From NCBI RefSeq assembly GCF_000375525.1, contig NZ_AQXC01000001.1:186001-250000 (forward strand): 64,000 nt of DNA, given 5' to 3'. The notes under the pieces were generated by a model. The model did no database searches. It was not told the origin of the DNA and saw only the letters and a list, made by a program, of their open reading frames with translations. Of the stretch, positions 37,986 through 46,827 are shown one piece after another. The stretch is from Corynebacterium propinquum DSM 44285 (GTDB lineage: Bacteria > Actinomycetota > Actinomycetes > Mycobacteriales > Mycobacteriaceae). The position numbers were made by a program, and so were the translations under genes. The number at the start of each line of letters is the position of its first letter. Positions within the stretch are counted from its first letter, which is position 1.

Positions 37986-38060
37986 GCTCCAATTCGGGAA
38001 CAAATTAGATTAAGCCCCAATTCGGGAACAAATTAGATTAAGCCCCAATTCGGGAACAAA
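37977..38060. repeat. three tandem 28-bp units starting in the last codons of sigA
   Basis: Units occupy 37977-38004, 38005-38032 and 38033-38060. Each begins TTAGATTAAG and ends TTCGGGAACAAA. The first unit contains the final Leu and Asp codons and the TAA stop of sigA. Units 2 and 3 appear identical; unit 1 differs by one base (CTCC against CCCC). This is a clean, recent-looking tandem expansion in the sigA 3' untranslated region. Confidence 0.95.
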
Positions 38061-38097
38061 CCGCGATCTAGCCGCCTTCGGCCACATCGCAGAAAAA

Positions 38098-38138
38098 CAG
38101 AAATCCTCACCCAACGGCTTTGTGGGTGAGGATTTCTG
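38098..38138. terminator. bidirectional terminator between sigA and the membrane protein gene
   Basis: CAGAAATCCTCACCCA (38098-38113) pairs perfectly with 38123-38138 across a 9-base loop, a 16-bp stem. It lies between convergent genes, 113 bases past the sigA stop. A-rich sequence precedes it (AGAAAAACAG), giving a T-run on the minus strand. Confidence 0.85.
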
Positions 38139-38169
38139 TGTGTTGCAAGTAGAAGCTCAGTGAAAGAGC

Positions 38170-38733
38170 TTATCCCTCGATGTTTTGTTCTTGCATAGCA
38201 TCATCGACGCACTGTTCCAACGCAGCTTCGTTGTCTCCGTGTTGTTCGTAGCAGTCAATAAAGCCCATGTCGTCGAGTAGCCTGAACCCGAAGATCATGA
38301 TTGCTATGCCCACGACAATGGACAGGATAGACGTCACTAAGCCGACTACTGACATCACGGTTCTGCGATTCTCGGTGCGTCGCTTGCGCCCCACCACCAA
38401 GCTGACAATGGAAAGCACGGTGCCGATGATTCCGAGCAGCGAGCCCAGCAAGACTATCGAGCCAATCAGCGACAGGATACCGATGCCCAACGCCCACGGA
38501 GCCACCGGGTTTTTGGATTCATTCAGTGCCTCGAAGCCGCCAGACTGCTCGGCCCCGTAGCCGCCCGCGTAATAGGCATCGCCTGCCTGGTTTTGTCCAG
38601 CTTCTTGGCCGCCTACGGAAAAATCATAGCCGTCACTTTGACCATACTGACCGTACTGGGAGTATTGGCCTGTATCATCACCCGATTGTTGCGAATTATC
38701 ATCGAAACGGTCTGAATTATTGGGGGTAGACAT
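38170..38733 (-). CDS. DUF4190-type membrane protein with Tyr/Gln/Gly-rich tail
   Basis: Integral membrane protein of unknown function. From ATG 38733 (GAAAGG upstream) it has 187 residues. About 75 N-terminal residues are disordered, with repeats such as QYSQYGQYGQ and YYAGGYGAEQ. Two hydrophobic segments follow (PVAPWALGIGILSLIGSIVLLGSLLGIIGTV and VMSVVGLVTSILSIVVGIAIMIFGF), joined by a basic VGRKRRTENRR loop, as in DUF4190. The acidic C-terminus contains two cysteines (IDCYEQHGDNEAALEQCVDD). The gene at 54157 has a similar disordered head but a different membrane part. Confidence 0.8.
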   Translation of the reverse strand: MSTPNNSDRFDDNSQQSGDDTGQYSQYGQYGQSDGYDFSVGGQEAGQNQAGDAYYAGGYGAEQSGGFEALNESKNPVAPWALGIGILSLIGSIVLLGSLLGIIGTVLSIVSLVVGRKRRTENRRTVMSVVGLVTSILSIVVGIAIMIFGFRLLDDMGFIDCYEQHGDNEAALEQCVDDAMQEQNIEG

Positions 38734-38815
38734 GCCTTTCGCTATCCCTTCATGTATAGACACACTTAACTATCCTTACCTTACCCTGGTTAGTGCTAAG
38801 TGTGGGGCTTTCGTA

Positions 38816-40624
38816 TTACCAAGCACGCAAATGCTGAATCCGTTCTTTCAGCTGCTCTGCATTACACAATGCAGTGGGTGGGCCACCACATGCTTTCCGG
38901 ACTTCATTATGGATCGCACCATGTGGACGCCCGGTGTTCTCTGCACGGACGGCCACCAGGGTATTCAGTTCTTTTCGTAGCTTCGGAATTTCCACCGCGG
39001 CGATCTCATCATCCGCGTGGGTACCGGTCTGCACGGAGGCCGAGTGACGAGAAGCCGCCCGGGCGCCCGTCGAATTCGATGGATTATCATCGAGCAACCC
39101 GTTTTTGAGTTTATGCTGATACTCTGCCTCGGCTTGCCGACGCGCCTTCTCTTCTGCCTCGCGGGCATCGAGCTGTTCTTCCTGACGCTTGCGCAACAAC
39201 GCTCTGACTTGTTCCTGATCAAGCAATCCGGGCAGACCCAGAAAATCAGCTTCTTCATCGGAACCACTGAAGGCACCCGTTCCAAACGTCGAACCATCAT
39301 AGATCAGCGAATCTAGCTCTGCCGAGGCACCAATTGACTCGTAGGACGAGTCTTCCGTCCTCTCATTTTTTTCTTTATTGGCTTCTGCGACCGCCTCTTC
39401 GTCCCAGGCCTCCTCACGATGCGGCTTTCCGATGACATGATCACGAGACGTCTCGAGTTTTTCTGCAAGATCCAACAACGTCGGTACGGAAGGCAAAAAT
39501 ACACTCGCGGTCTCCCCCGGCATCCGCGAACGCACAAAACGACCGATTGCCTGCGCAAAAAACAGTGGAGTGGATGCCGACGTGGCATATACGCCAACAG
39601 CCAAACGCGGTACGTCTACCCCTTCAGAGACCATACGTACCGCCACCATCCACTCGTCCGTGGAATCAGAGAAGGAATTGATGCGTTCTGATGACCCTGG
39701 CTCATCAGACAGAATCACCGAAACGGGTGTCGACGAGATTTTCTCCAATATTTTGGCATAGGCCCGGGCAGTTGTCGTATCCGTCGCGATGACCAATCCA
39801 CCAGCATCGGGCATATTGGTCCGGATCTGTTGCAGGCGCGTATGCGCGGCCTGTAGCACTGCCGGTATCCACTCGCCTTTCGGATCCAAAGCGGTACGCC
39901 AAGCACGTGCAGTTTCCTCAGCGCTCAGCGGGGTTCCCAAACGCGCAGAAATCTCTTCCCCTGCACTGGTACGCCAGGTAGCCTCACCAGAATAGGCAAG
40001 AAAAACGACAGGTCGAACCACGCCGTCGGCAAGCGCATCGCCGTAGTCGTAGGTGTGGTCAGCCTTCGAAATCTCATGACCTTCACCGTCTTCTTCATAG
40101 CGTACAAACGGGATATACGAATTATCGGAGCGAAAAGGCGTACCGGTCAGGGCCAGTCGGTATTCGGCTTGCTCATAGGCCTCACGAACACCATCGCCCC
40201 AGCTTTTCGCATCACCAGCATGGTGGATTTCGTCGAGGATCACCAGCGTACGTTTCGACGTCGCCAAAGCATGATGCTTCGGCGGATGCATTCCCACTTG
40301 GGCATAGGTAACCACAACTCCGTCATAGGCATAGTTAATCGCGGCGGAGTTAGTAAACCGATCGTCTAAAGACACACCCACGCGCCCGGCGGCCGCAGCC
40401 CACTGTCGCTTCAAATGCTCAGTGGGAACCACAACGATAATCCGGTCTACGGATCGGTCTTCTAACAGCTCGGTTGCCGCCCGAATAGCAAATGTCGTTT
40501 TACCAGCTCCAGGGGTAGCCACCGCCATGAAATCACGCGGGCGTTCCGCCAAAAACTTCTGCAAAGCCGCCTGCTGCCACGCACGCAAGCTGGAGTTATT
40601 GTTAAAGTTGCGTGGTTTTGCCAC
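38816..40624 (-). CDS. DEAD/DEAH-box helicase (SF2)
   Basis: Superfamily 2 helicase or translocase of undefined role. I start at GTG 40624 (VAKPRNFNNNSSLRAWQQAALQKF, Q-motif-like; GGTGG upstream), giving 602 residues; the frame is open to 40705. Motifs: Walker A ATPGAGKTTFAIRAA, DEIHHAGDAKSWG (Walker B), LALTGTPFRSDN (motif III), VSEGVDVPRLAVGVYAT (V) and QAIGRFVRSR (VI). The C-terminal 200 residues contain a charged coiled-coil-like segment (VRALLRKRQEEQLDAREAEEKARRQ split across about 470-500). The architecture resembles restriction-type or RadD-like helicases; none of the usual phage-defence partners is adjacent. Confidence 0.88.
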   Translation of the reverse strand: MAKPRNFNNNSSLRAWQQAALQKFLAERPRDFMAVATPGAGKTTFAIRAATELLEDRSVDRIIVVVPTEHLKRQWAAAAGRVGVSLDDRFTNSAAINYAYDGVVVTYAQVGMHPPKHHALATSKRTLVILDEIHHAGDAKSWGDGVREAYEQAEYRLALTGTPFRSDNSYIPFVRYEEDGEGHEISKADHTYDYGDALADGVVRPVVFLAYSGEATWRTSAGEEISARLGTPLSAEETARAWRTALDPKGEWIPAVLQAAHTRLQQIRTNMPDAGGLVIATDTTTARAYAKILEKISSTPVSVILSDEPGSSERINSFSDSTDEWMVAVRMVSEGVDVPRLAVGVYATSASTPLFFAQAIGRFVRSRMPGETASVFLPSVPTLLDLAEKLETSRDHVIGKPHREEAWDEEAVAEANKEKNERTEDSSYESIGASAELDSLIYDGSTFGTGAFSGSDEEADFLGLPGLLDQEQVRALLRKRQEEQLDAREAEEKARRQAEAEYQHKLKNGLLDDNPSNSTGARAASRHSASVQTGTHADDEIAAVEIPKLRKELNTLVAVRAENTGRPHGAIHNEVRKACGGPPTALCNAEQLKERIQHLRAW

Positions 40625-40733
40625 AAAACACCACCGATGCTGAAGAAATGCTGAAGACTGCGGCAGAAAGTTAGAGCCAGTTATTCTGGCTGTCTCGCCT
40701 GCCACAGTCGTTTGGAACTATCTACTCGTGGAG

Positions 40734-40976
40734 TTACTTCTTTCGCAGCCCAGAATAAATTTCTTGGCATTTCGGACACACCGGCGAACCTGGTTTAGCT
40801 TGTTTACGCACCGGGAATTTTTCACCACACAATGCGATGATCATTTTTCCGCTGACAGCGGAATCAACGATCTGATTTTTCTTTACGTAGTGGAAAAACT
40901 TTGGCGTATCGTCGTCAGAGCCGGTACGCTCTCGGGTTTCTGGACGTTCGATGGTCTGGGTTGCTGTGCTCGTCAT
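40734..40976 (-). CDS. DUF3039 small zinc-binding protein
   Basis: 80-residue conserved actinobacterial protein (counterpart Rv2708c). His29 with Cys50, Cys67 and Cys70 (FFHYVKKNQI ... ALCGEKF ... GSPVCPKCQEIY) could form a single zinc site. The N-terminal 25 residues are polar and disordered. It is divergent from the DUF3099 gene at 41036, with 59 bases between the starts. No function is known to me. Confidence 0.85.
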   Translation of the reverse strand: MTSTATQTIERPETRERTGSDDDTPKFFHYVKKNQIVDSAVSGKMIIALCGEKFPVRKQAKPGSPVCPKCQEIYSGLRKK

Positions 40977-41022
40977 GGCCTTCTATTTTGCCGTATTCAT
41001 AGGATTTTGGGTAGCCAGCCTC

Positions 41023-41028
41023 TAGGCT
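41023..41028 (+). promoter_or_regulatory. -10 box TAGGCT, predicted leaderless start
   Basis: TAGGCT ends 7 bases before the ATG at 41036. No ribosome-binding site is present at the proper distance. Confidence 0.5.
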
Positions 41029-41035
41029 GGGGTTT

Positions 41036-41557
41036 ATGACTACCGGAAGCACTCGTGGCACCAGTGGAGAGGATTTCCCGCGCCGTTCTCTGTGGCAACG
41101 CTTCCACCAGCGCTTACACCGCGACAAACCTGTTTTAATCACCACTGCACGCACCACCCGGGCGCAAGATCGCAAAAAGCGAGAATGGTGGTACGGGTTC
41201 TTACAGTTTTTACGAGTCCCATTAACCCTTGCATGCGTCGGAATGTATCTAGCTTGGGACTGGGTGCTGGTGCCGGTAGTACTTGCGGCAATTACGTTCC
41301 CCTTACCATGGATCGCGGTAATGATCGCGAATATGGAAGGTACTCCCACGGACAAGCGCCAACCGCGGGTATACAAGCCAGCAGTCGCCCGGCAAGCCGA
41401 GCGGAGTGTGTTTCGTGATATCGAAGCTGCCGAACAGCAGCCGAACCCCAGCAACGCGCTGTCACCCAGAATTATCGACGCGGATGCGGCTAATTCGCAC
41501 AACACGAACACGAGAAACAATAATGCCTATGACCATGATGATCATTACGGCGAATGA
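41036..41557 (+). CDS. DUF3099 membrane protein
   Basis: 173-residue membrane protein. After a basic N-terminus with VLITTARTTRAQDRKKREWWYGFLQFLR come two hydrophobic segments (about 61-77 and 80-97) and a long hydrophilic C-terminus ending in an Asn/His/Asp-rich stretch. The ITxA...R motif before the helices is typical of DUF3099. Function unknown. It ends 18 bases before the methyltransferase gene. Confidence 0.82.
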   Translation: MTTGSTRGTSGEDFPRRSLWQRFHQRLHRDKPVLITTARTTRAQDRKKREWWYGFLQFLRVPLTLACVGMYLAWDWVLVPVVLAAITFPLPWIAVMIANMEGTPTDKRQPRVYKPAVARQAERSVFRDIEAAEQQPNPSNALSPRIIDADAANSHNTNTRNNNAYDHDDHYGE

Positions 41558-41575
41558 TCATTACACTGAATAGCA

Positions 41576-43168
41576 ATGACTACGCACGCTAATTCCACTA
41601 CTCCTCACCCAACTGAAAGATTTGGCGAGGCTGCCAAGGAACTCATCGAATATTTCGCCGCTATCGGGTTTGATTCGGCAGGCTTAGCCGCCCACTTGGG
41701 CCCGGATTATCTTTCGGCGCTGCACCGTGGTGATCCCGGCGCACTGCGGTTTCGCACCCAACAGGCCACGGAATTCGATCAACTGATTCAGGCATTCATC
41801 CTGCGTGATCCGGTAGAAAAAGAAGGCTTCTCACAATTGCTAGGCGCAGATCTCGCCGATAAGGTGATCGACGCAAATATTGCCGTCTGCAACGGACCAG
41901 CAATCGTACGGGTGGTTATCGATGTCCGGCCGCACGTTATTAACGGTAAGCCACGCTGGGTTTTCTCCGATCCAGACGCAGCTATGGTGCGCCAAGATGC
42001 TGCGGAAGATCATGTACCGGGTGTCGGTGCTGCATCGTTATCGCTGTTACAGTTTTGTCCCACGGAGCCCGTCGCATCGGTACTTGACCTAGGAACAGGT
42101 TCGGGGGTGCAGATCCTAGGGCAAGCTGATTCAGCGCAAAAAGTGACTGCCACCGATGTATCTACGCGGGCACTCGCTTTAGCTGATGCCACCATTCGCG
42201 GTGCAAACATCGCCGAGAAAGTGGAGCTACGCGCCGGATCGTGGTTTGAGCCCGTCGTCGGCAAGCGATTCAACCGGATTGTCGCGAACCCACCTTTTGT
42301 TGTCGGCTCCACCGAGATTACGCACACCTACCGCGATTCCGGCTTGGACTTAGACGGCGCCAGTGAGCTGGTGGTCTCCGAAGTGGCCGACTATCTAGCG
42401 CCAGGCGGATCCGCATATTTATTGGCATCGTGGGCCCACAGCGGGGAAATACCATGGCAACATCGAGTCGCCAGTTGGTTGCCGAGCCATGGTGTTGCGG
42501 CCTGGGTGTTGCAACGTGATTTTGCGGATCCTGCGCTGTATGTCAGCACGTGGTTGCGCGATGAGGCGATTGACCCGCGCTCGCATAAGGCTAGCGAACG
42601 CAGCGCAGAATGGCTACAACACTTTGCTGACCATGACGTGCACGCAATTGGGTTTGGGTATATCGCGATACAGGATATTGGCGATCAGCCTTCAGAAATT
42701 ATCGCAGAGGACATCCCGCAAGCATTTGACGACCGGCTAGCCGACGAAGTTTCCGAATATTTCGTGCGTGCCGCTTGGCTCCGGGAACAATCGAGTGAGG
42801 ATATCGCGAACGCGCGGTATCAATTACGCCCGCAAGTAGCACGGGAGATTATCGAAGTACCCAATACGGCAGCTGGAATGGGTTTTCAGCCACAGGTTTA
42901 TCGTTTGACGCGCATGGACGGCCCCCGGTGGTCCCACGAGGTGGATGAGCACGTTGCCGCTATTGTCGCAGGCCTGAATCCGGAGGGACTGCCACTGCGC
43001 GAAGTTGTCGGCATGTACGCTGCTGCACACAACATCAGCAACGTCGACGCGATGCGCACTGAGGACTTCAATAACAACGACGATGAGTTATTACGACAAG
43101 CAGTGGGCGTTATCGCTGATTTGGTGCGGCACGGCCTGGTTATTCCCGCCGATCTTGTCGACGATTAA
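41576..43168 (+). CDS. class I SAM-dependent methyltransferase (HemK/RsmC-like, with extra domains)
   Basis: 530-residue protein. A helical N-terminal domain (about 1-150) precedes a class I methyltransferase domain with motif I VLDLGTGSGVQILGQA and the catalytic NPPFVVGS motif, as in enzymes that modify amide or exocyclic amino nitrogens in proteins or nucleic acids. A separate C-terminal domain (about 400-530) follows. Actinobacterial members have DUF7059 and DUF7782 flanking domains, from memory. Target unknown. TACACT lies 8 bases before the ATG, so a leaderless start is possible here too. Confidence 0.85.
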   Translation: MTTHANSTTPHPTERFGEAAKELIEYFAAIGFDSAGLAAHLGPDYLSALHRGDPGALRFRTQQATEFDQLIQAFILRDPVEKEGFSQLLGADLADKVIDANIAVCNGPAIVRVVIDVRPHVINGKPRWVFSDPDAAMVRQDAAEDHVPGVGAASLSLLQFCPTEPVASVLDLGTGSGVQILGQADSAQKVTATDVSTRALALADATIRGANIAEKVELRAGSWFEPVVGKRFNRIVANPPFVVGSTEITHTYRDSGLDLDGASELVVSEVADYLAPGGSAYLLASWAHSGEIPWQHRVASWLPSHGVAAWVLQRDFADPALYVSTWLRDEAIDPRSHKASERSAEWLQHFADHDVHAIGFGYIAIQDIGDQPSEIIAEDIPQAFDDRLADEVSEYFVRAAWLREQSSEDIANARYQLRPQVAREIIEVPNTAAGMGFQPQVYRLTRMDGPRWSHEVDEHVAAIVAGLNPEGLPLREVVGMYAAAHNISNVDAMRTEDFNNNDDELLRQAVGVIADLVRHGLVIPADLVDD

Positions 43169-43303
43169 CCTCCCTGCGATCAGCACAGCAGCGCTGGGCT
43201 TGCGGTGCTGACTTTGTCGGAATTGGGTCAGTGGAAGCAATCACACATGGTTGGCGCATAACAAAAACGGCCGCTTTTACTGGATAAACGAGATGAGGAC
43301 AGC

Positions 43304-43774
43304 ATGAAGGCAGTATTAACCCGTGTCTCAAAAGCCGAAGTCACCGTAGATGGCGAGGTTGTCGGCAGCGTTACAGCGGAAGATACAGGCGGTATTTTAG
43401 CCCTTGTCGGTGTCGGTGCCGATGACGTATCCGGTGGCGAACCGAATGACAAAGGCATTGCCAATAACGCTTCCTGGAAAAAGATGGCGAAAAAGATCGC
43501 CGAATTACGCATCTTGGCAGGCGAGAAATCTGCATTAGATCTTGGTGCGCCCATTTTAGTCGTCAGCCAATTCACCTTGTACGGCGAAACTGCCAAAGGA
43601 CGGCGTCCTTCCTGGGCGCAGGCAGCACCATCGGAATTGGCAAAGCCTTTCATCGACAAAATCGTCGCAGAGCTACGCGAACGGGGATTAGATGTCGCCA
43701 CCGGCAGTTTCGGCGCGATGATGGAAGTATCCTCGGTGAATCAAGGACCTTTTACCGTCCTCGTGGAAACATAA
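43304..43774 (+). CDS. dtd: D-aminoacyl-tRNA deacylase
   Basis: Removes D-amino acids wrongly attached to tRNA. The 156-residue protein has the DTD signatures [18 protein letters not shown] (SQxT motif) and, near the C-terminus, [11 protein letters not shown] in place of the more usual NxGPVT. The ATG follows GAGGA. It acts as a dimer in the cytoplasm. It lies just before sigB with about 180 bases between them, which hold the sigB promoter. Confidence 0.94.
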   Translation: MKAVLTRVSKAEVTVDGEVVGSVTAEDTGGILALVGVGADDVSGGEPNDKGIANNASWKKMAKKIAELRILAGEKSALDLGAPILVVSQFTLYGETAKGRRPSWAQAAPSELAKPFIDKIVAELRERGLDVATGSFGAMMEVSSVNQGPFTVLVET

Positions 43775-43892
43775 TGAGGTTCCATAACCGCGGAACTCAA
43801 GGCTAGCTAGCCGAGGACAACTCGATGGCATACCGGAAAACCCTGGATACTCACAGGAAGTTACCCCCGATTATTACCCCTGCAATGGTATT

Positions 43893-43920
43893 GGGAACAA
43901 CTTCACTCGGTGAGCCGTTA
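43893..43920 (+). promoter_or_regulatory. sigB: SigH-type promoter of sigB
   Basis: GGGAACA (43893-43899) and CGTTA (43916-43920) are separated by 16 bases. This fits the actinobacterial SigH consensus GGGAAYA-N16/17-CGTTR. It lies 37 bases before the sigB start codon and predicts induction of sigB by heat and disulfide stress through SigH, as known in relatives. Confidence 0.8.
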
Positions 43921-43957
43921 TTAGCTATGTAAACGGCAATTTGAGGAGGCCATCACA

Positions 43958-44947
43958 GTGACAACCGCTCCCGTGCAAGAATTTGACGAAGAAGAGCAGG
44001 ATCGCGGCTCCCGTCGTGGCCATACCAACGACAATCCGTCCGCGGACTTGGTTCGCGTTTATCTCAATGGAATCGGCAAAACCGATCTGCTCACTGCAGA
44101 TGACGAAATTGAACTCGCTCAACAGATTGAGGTCGGCCTATATGCGCAGCATTTATTGAACGATCCAGAACAGCACTTAACCCGCGCCAAAAAGCGTGAC
44201 CTTAAGGTTCTTGCAAAACAAGGCAAAAAGGCACGCTCCCACCTATTGGAAGCCAACTTGCGTCTAGTTGTTTCCTTAGCGAAGCGGTACACCGGTCGCG
44301 GAATGCCACTTTTGGATCTCATCCAAGAAGGCAACCTCGGGCTGATTCGCGCCATGGAGAAATTTGATTACGACAAAGGATTTAAGTTCTCCACTTATGC
44401 CACATGGTGGATCCGGCAAGCAATCACCCGCGGTATGGCTGATCAATCACGCACCATCCGGCTTCCAGTCCACCTCGTCGAGCAGGTCAACAAGCTTTCC
44501 CGCATCAAGCGAGAGATGTACCAGTCATTAGGCCGCGAAGCTACCAACGAAGAGCTTTCAGAAGAATCCGGCATCCCGGAAGACAAGATTGAAATGCTTT
44601 TGCATCAATCCAGGGATCCGGTTTCGTTGGATATGCCGGTCGGCGCTGACGAAGAAGCACCATTGGGTGATTTCATTGAGGATGCAGAGGCCACGGATGC
44701 AGAATCGGCGGTTGTCGCCTCACTACGCCACTCCGATATTCGCGATGTAATTGGTACTTTGGAGCAGCGGGAGCAGGATGTCATTCGCTTGCGTTACGGC
44801 CTAGATGACGGCGTCCCACGGACCCTAGATCAGATCGGCCGCCGATTCGAACTTTCTCGTGAGCGTGTCCGCCAGATCGAACGCGAAGTAATGGCCAAGC
44901 TACGCGACGGCCATCGTGCTGATCGACTTCGCGAATATGCACAATAG
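43958..44947 (+). CDS. sigB: group 2 sigma factor SigB
   Basis: Non-essential principal-like sigma factor used in stress and transition to stationary phase. It starts with GTG, seven bases after GAGGAGG. The 329 residues lack the long N-terminal extension of SigA but keep region 1.2 ([20 protein letters not shown]), region 2 ([34 protein letters not shown]) and region 4.2 ([30 protein letters not shown]). The core is very close to SigA, consistent with overlapping promoter use. It is followed by a terminator and dtxR. Confidence 0.96.
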   Translation: MTTAPVQEFDEEEQDRGSRRGHTNDNPSADLVRVYLNGIGKTDLLTADDEIELAQQIEVGLYAQHLLNDPEQHLTRAKKRDLKVLAKQGKKARSHLLEANLRLVVSLAKRYTGRGMPLLDLIQEGNLGLIRAMEKFDYDKGFKFSTYATWWIRQAITRGMADQSRTIRLPVHLVEQVNKLSRIKREMYQSLGREATNEELSEESGIPEDKIEMLLHQSRDPVSLDMPVGADEEAPLGDFIEDAEATDAESAVVASLRHSDIRDVIGTLEQREQDVIRLRYGLDDGVPRTLDQIGRRFELSRERVRQIEREVMAKLRDGHRADRLREYAQ

Positions 44948-44983
44948 GTAACTGTTATTGCTGTTCACCACGGCAGCATGGGA

Positions 44984-45015
44984 GGTCTGGTAGTTCTATA
45001 CCAGGCCTTCATTTT
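44984..45015 (+). terminator. terminator between sigB and dtxR
   Basis: GGTCTGGTA (44984-44992) pairs with TACCAGGCC (44999-45007), including one G-U pair, around a 6-base loop; TTCATTTT follows. It should separate sigB and dtxR transcription at least in part. Confidence 0.65.
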
Positions 45016-45019
45016 GCGC

Positions 45020-45025
45020 TAGAAT
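45020..45025 (+). promoter_or_regulatory. dtxR: -10 box TAGAAT upstream of dtxR
   Basis: TAGAAT directly follows the sigB terminator and precedes the dtxR GTG by 42 bases, with AGGAAGG as ribosome-binding site in between. No clear -35. Confidence 0.5.
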
Positions 45026-45067
45026 GACTCACAGGCATTAGACGAATTAACAGGAAGGTTTCCCATA

Positions 45068-45748
45068 GTGAGGGACTTAGTCGATACAACCGAGATGTAC
45101 CTGCGTACAATCTATGAGCTGGAAGAAGAGGGCATTACCCCACTTCGCGCTCGTATCGCAGAGCGCTTAGAGCAGTCTGGCCCTACGGTTTCGCAGACAG
45201 TCGCACGCATGGAACGCGACGGTTTGCTGCACGTGCGTCCAGACCGCAGCCTAGATTTAACCGCTCGTGGTCGTGAATTAGCCACCAAGGTTATGCGTAA
45301 GCACCGTTTAGCGGAATTGCTTCTTACCGAGGTACTCGGCGTCGATATTCACGACGTACACGAAGAAGCCTGCCGTTGGGAGCATGTGATGAGCGACAAC
45401 GTCGAGCGTCGTGTGACCTCGATTTTGCAGGATTGTTCTCGCTCCCCATTCGGTAATCCGGTACCGGCATTAGAAGAGCTCGGTGTCGATGCTCCATCGC
45501 TGCCTAAAGTTGCTCGTGCCATTGATCTCCCAGAAGAAGAGGAAATCGAAGGCACCGTAGCGCAAATTAACGAGATTCTCCAAGTCGAGGGCGATCGTCT
45601 TCGCGAACTCACCGACGCCGGCATCGTCGTGGGGGCCAAAGTCAACGTCATTAACTATGGCCATTCTGTCATTCTGACCGCTGATAATGGAGCGAAAGTG
45701 GTCTTGAACGAAACCCTGGGTCACGCCGTCCGTATTGCTACTAACTAA
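45068..45748 (+). CDS. dtxR: iron-dependent repressor DtxR
   Basis: Fe(II)-activated transcriptional repressor of iron uptake and heme utilisation genes. The 226-residue protein begins with GTG. Its residue numbering is the same as C. diphtheriae DtxR at the metal sites: His79, Glu83 and His98 (ancillary) and Cys102, Glu105, His106 (primary), all present. The N-terminal winged helix ([20 protein letters not shown]) and the C-terminal SH3-like domain ([31 protein letters not shown]) are complete. It lies upstream of galE, an order known from corynebacteria. Confidence 0.97.
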   Translation: MRDLVDTTEMYLRTIYELEEEGITPLRARIAERLEQSGPTVSQTVARMERDGLLHVRPDRSLDLTARGRELATKVMRKHRLAELLLTEVLGVDIHDVHEEACRWEHVMSDNVERRVTSILQDCSRSPFGNPVPALEELGVDAPSLPKVARAIDLPEEEEIEGTVAQINEILQVEGDRLRELTDAGIVVGAKVNVINYGHSVILTADNGAKVVLNETLGHAVRIATN

Positions 45749-45834
45749 AGCACTACAGCCTAATTAATAGCTGGTTTGTGTACTTGTCCGATCATCACCA
45801 CGACTGAGACTAAGCAAAAGGAACCGAATTAGGC

Positions 45835-46827
45835 ATGCACGTGTTGGTCACTGGCGGCGCTGGATACGTCGGAAGCGTATGCAGCGCCGTTCTTATCGAA
45901 GCCGGTCATGATGTCACCATCATTGACGATTTCTCTACGGGAAACCGCGACGCGGTTCCGTCGGCAGCACACTTAGTGGAAGGTGAGCTTTCACAAGTAA
46001 TCGAGGAAACACTCAGCACCCACAACATCGATGCTGTGGTTCACTGCGCAGCACGTAGTCTCGTTGGTGAATCTGTCTCACATCCAGAGTTATACTGGCA
46101 CGCCAACGTCGTCACCTCGCTGCGCCTGCTTGATGCCATGCGCGCGCACGACGTACGCAATCTCGTTTTTTCGTCCACCGCCGCGACTTACGGTGAGCCT
46201 GACGCAGTCCCGATCCTCGAATCTGCGGCAACTGCGCCTACGAACCCTTATGGTGCAAGCAAGCTTGCCATCGACCATATGATTAGTTCTTATGCGAGTG
46301 CACACGGATTAGCAGCAACGTCCCTGCGTTATTTTAATGTCGCCGGCGCCTACGGCACGATTGGTGAAAACCGCGCAGTGGAAACTCACCTTATTCCGTT
46401 GATTTTGCAGGTAGCACTCGGGCATCGTGAAAAGATCATGATCTTCGGCGACGATTACGCTACTGCCGACGGGACAGCGGTACGCGATTATATTCATGTC
46501 CGGGACTTGGCTGAGGCCCACATTCTGGCACTTGAATCTAATAAGGTTGGATCCCACAGGATCTATAACTTGGGATCTGGTGACGGCTACTCGGTGCAGC
46601 AAGTTATCTCACAGGTACGTGAAACCACCGGGCACCCAATTCCTGCAGAATTAGCTCCGCGCCGCGAAGGCGACCCAGCTACGCTTATCGCATCGTCCAG
46701 CAAAATCTCCCACGAGCTGGGTTGGACCCCGCAACGCACCGATTTGCCAACAATAGTCCACGATGCCTGGGAATTCACGCGTAACTTAGGCCCTGCCGCC
46801 CATTCGCATCCCAATTACCGGCCCTGA
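45835..46827 (+). CDS. galE: UDP-glucose 4-epimerase
   Basis: Interconverts UDP-glucose and UDP-galactose, supplying galactose for arabinogalactan. The 330-residue short-chain dehydrogenase fold has the NAD site [16 protein letters not shown] with the catalytic Ser/Thr, and YGASK (YxxxK). AAGGAACC precedes the ATG. Linkage to dtxR has been described as transcriptional coupling in corynebacteria. Its 3' end overlaps the convergent DUF4192 gene by 13 bases. Confidence 0.96.
   Translation: MHVLVTGGAGYVGSVCSAVLIEAGHDVTIIDDFSTGNRDAVPSAAHLVEGELSQVIEETLSTHNIDAVVHCAARSLVGESVSHPELYWHANVVTSLRLLDAMRAHDVRNLVFSSTAATYGEPDAVPILESAATAPTNPYGASKLAIDHMISSYASAHGLAATSLRYFNVAGAYGTIGENRAVETHLIPLILQVALGHREKIMIFGDDYATADGTAVRDYIHVRDLAEAHILALESNKVGSHRIYNLGSGDGYSVQQVISQVRETTGHPIPAELAPRREGDPATLIASSSKISHELGWTPQRTDLPTIVHDAWEFTRNLGPAAHSHPNYRP

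Noticed and set aside
38763-38781. DtxR-box-like sequence upstream of the membrane protein gene at 38733
   Set aside because: On the minus strand only about 11 of 19 positions match TTAGGTTAGGCTAACCTAA, and the right half is lost. It may be chance in an A/T/G-rich promoter.
40915-41520. A 201-codon minus-strand open frame opposite the DUF3099 gene
   Set aside because: Cysteine/arginine-rich shadow of DUF3099, which has family features and a promoter; no ribosome-binding site or domain on the minus strand.
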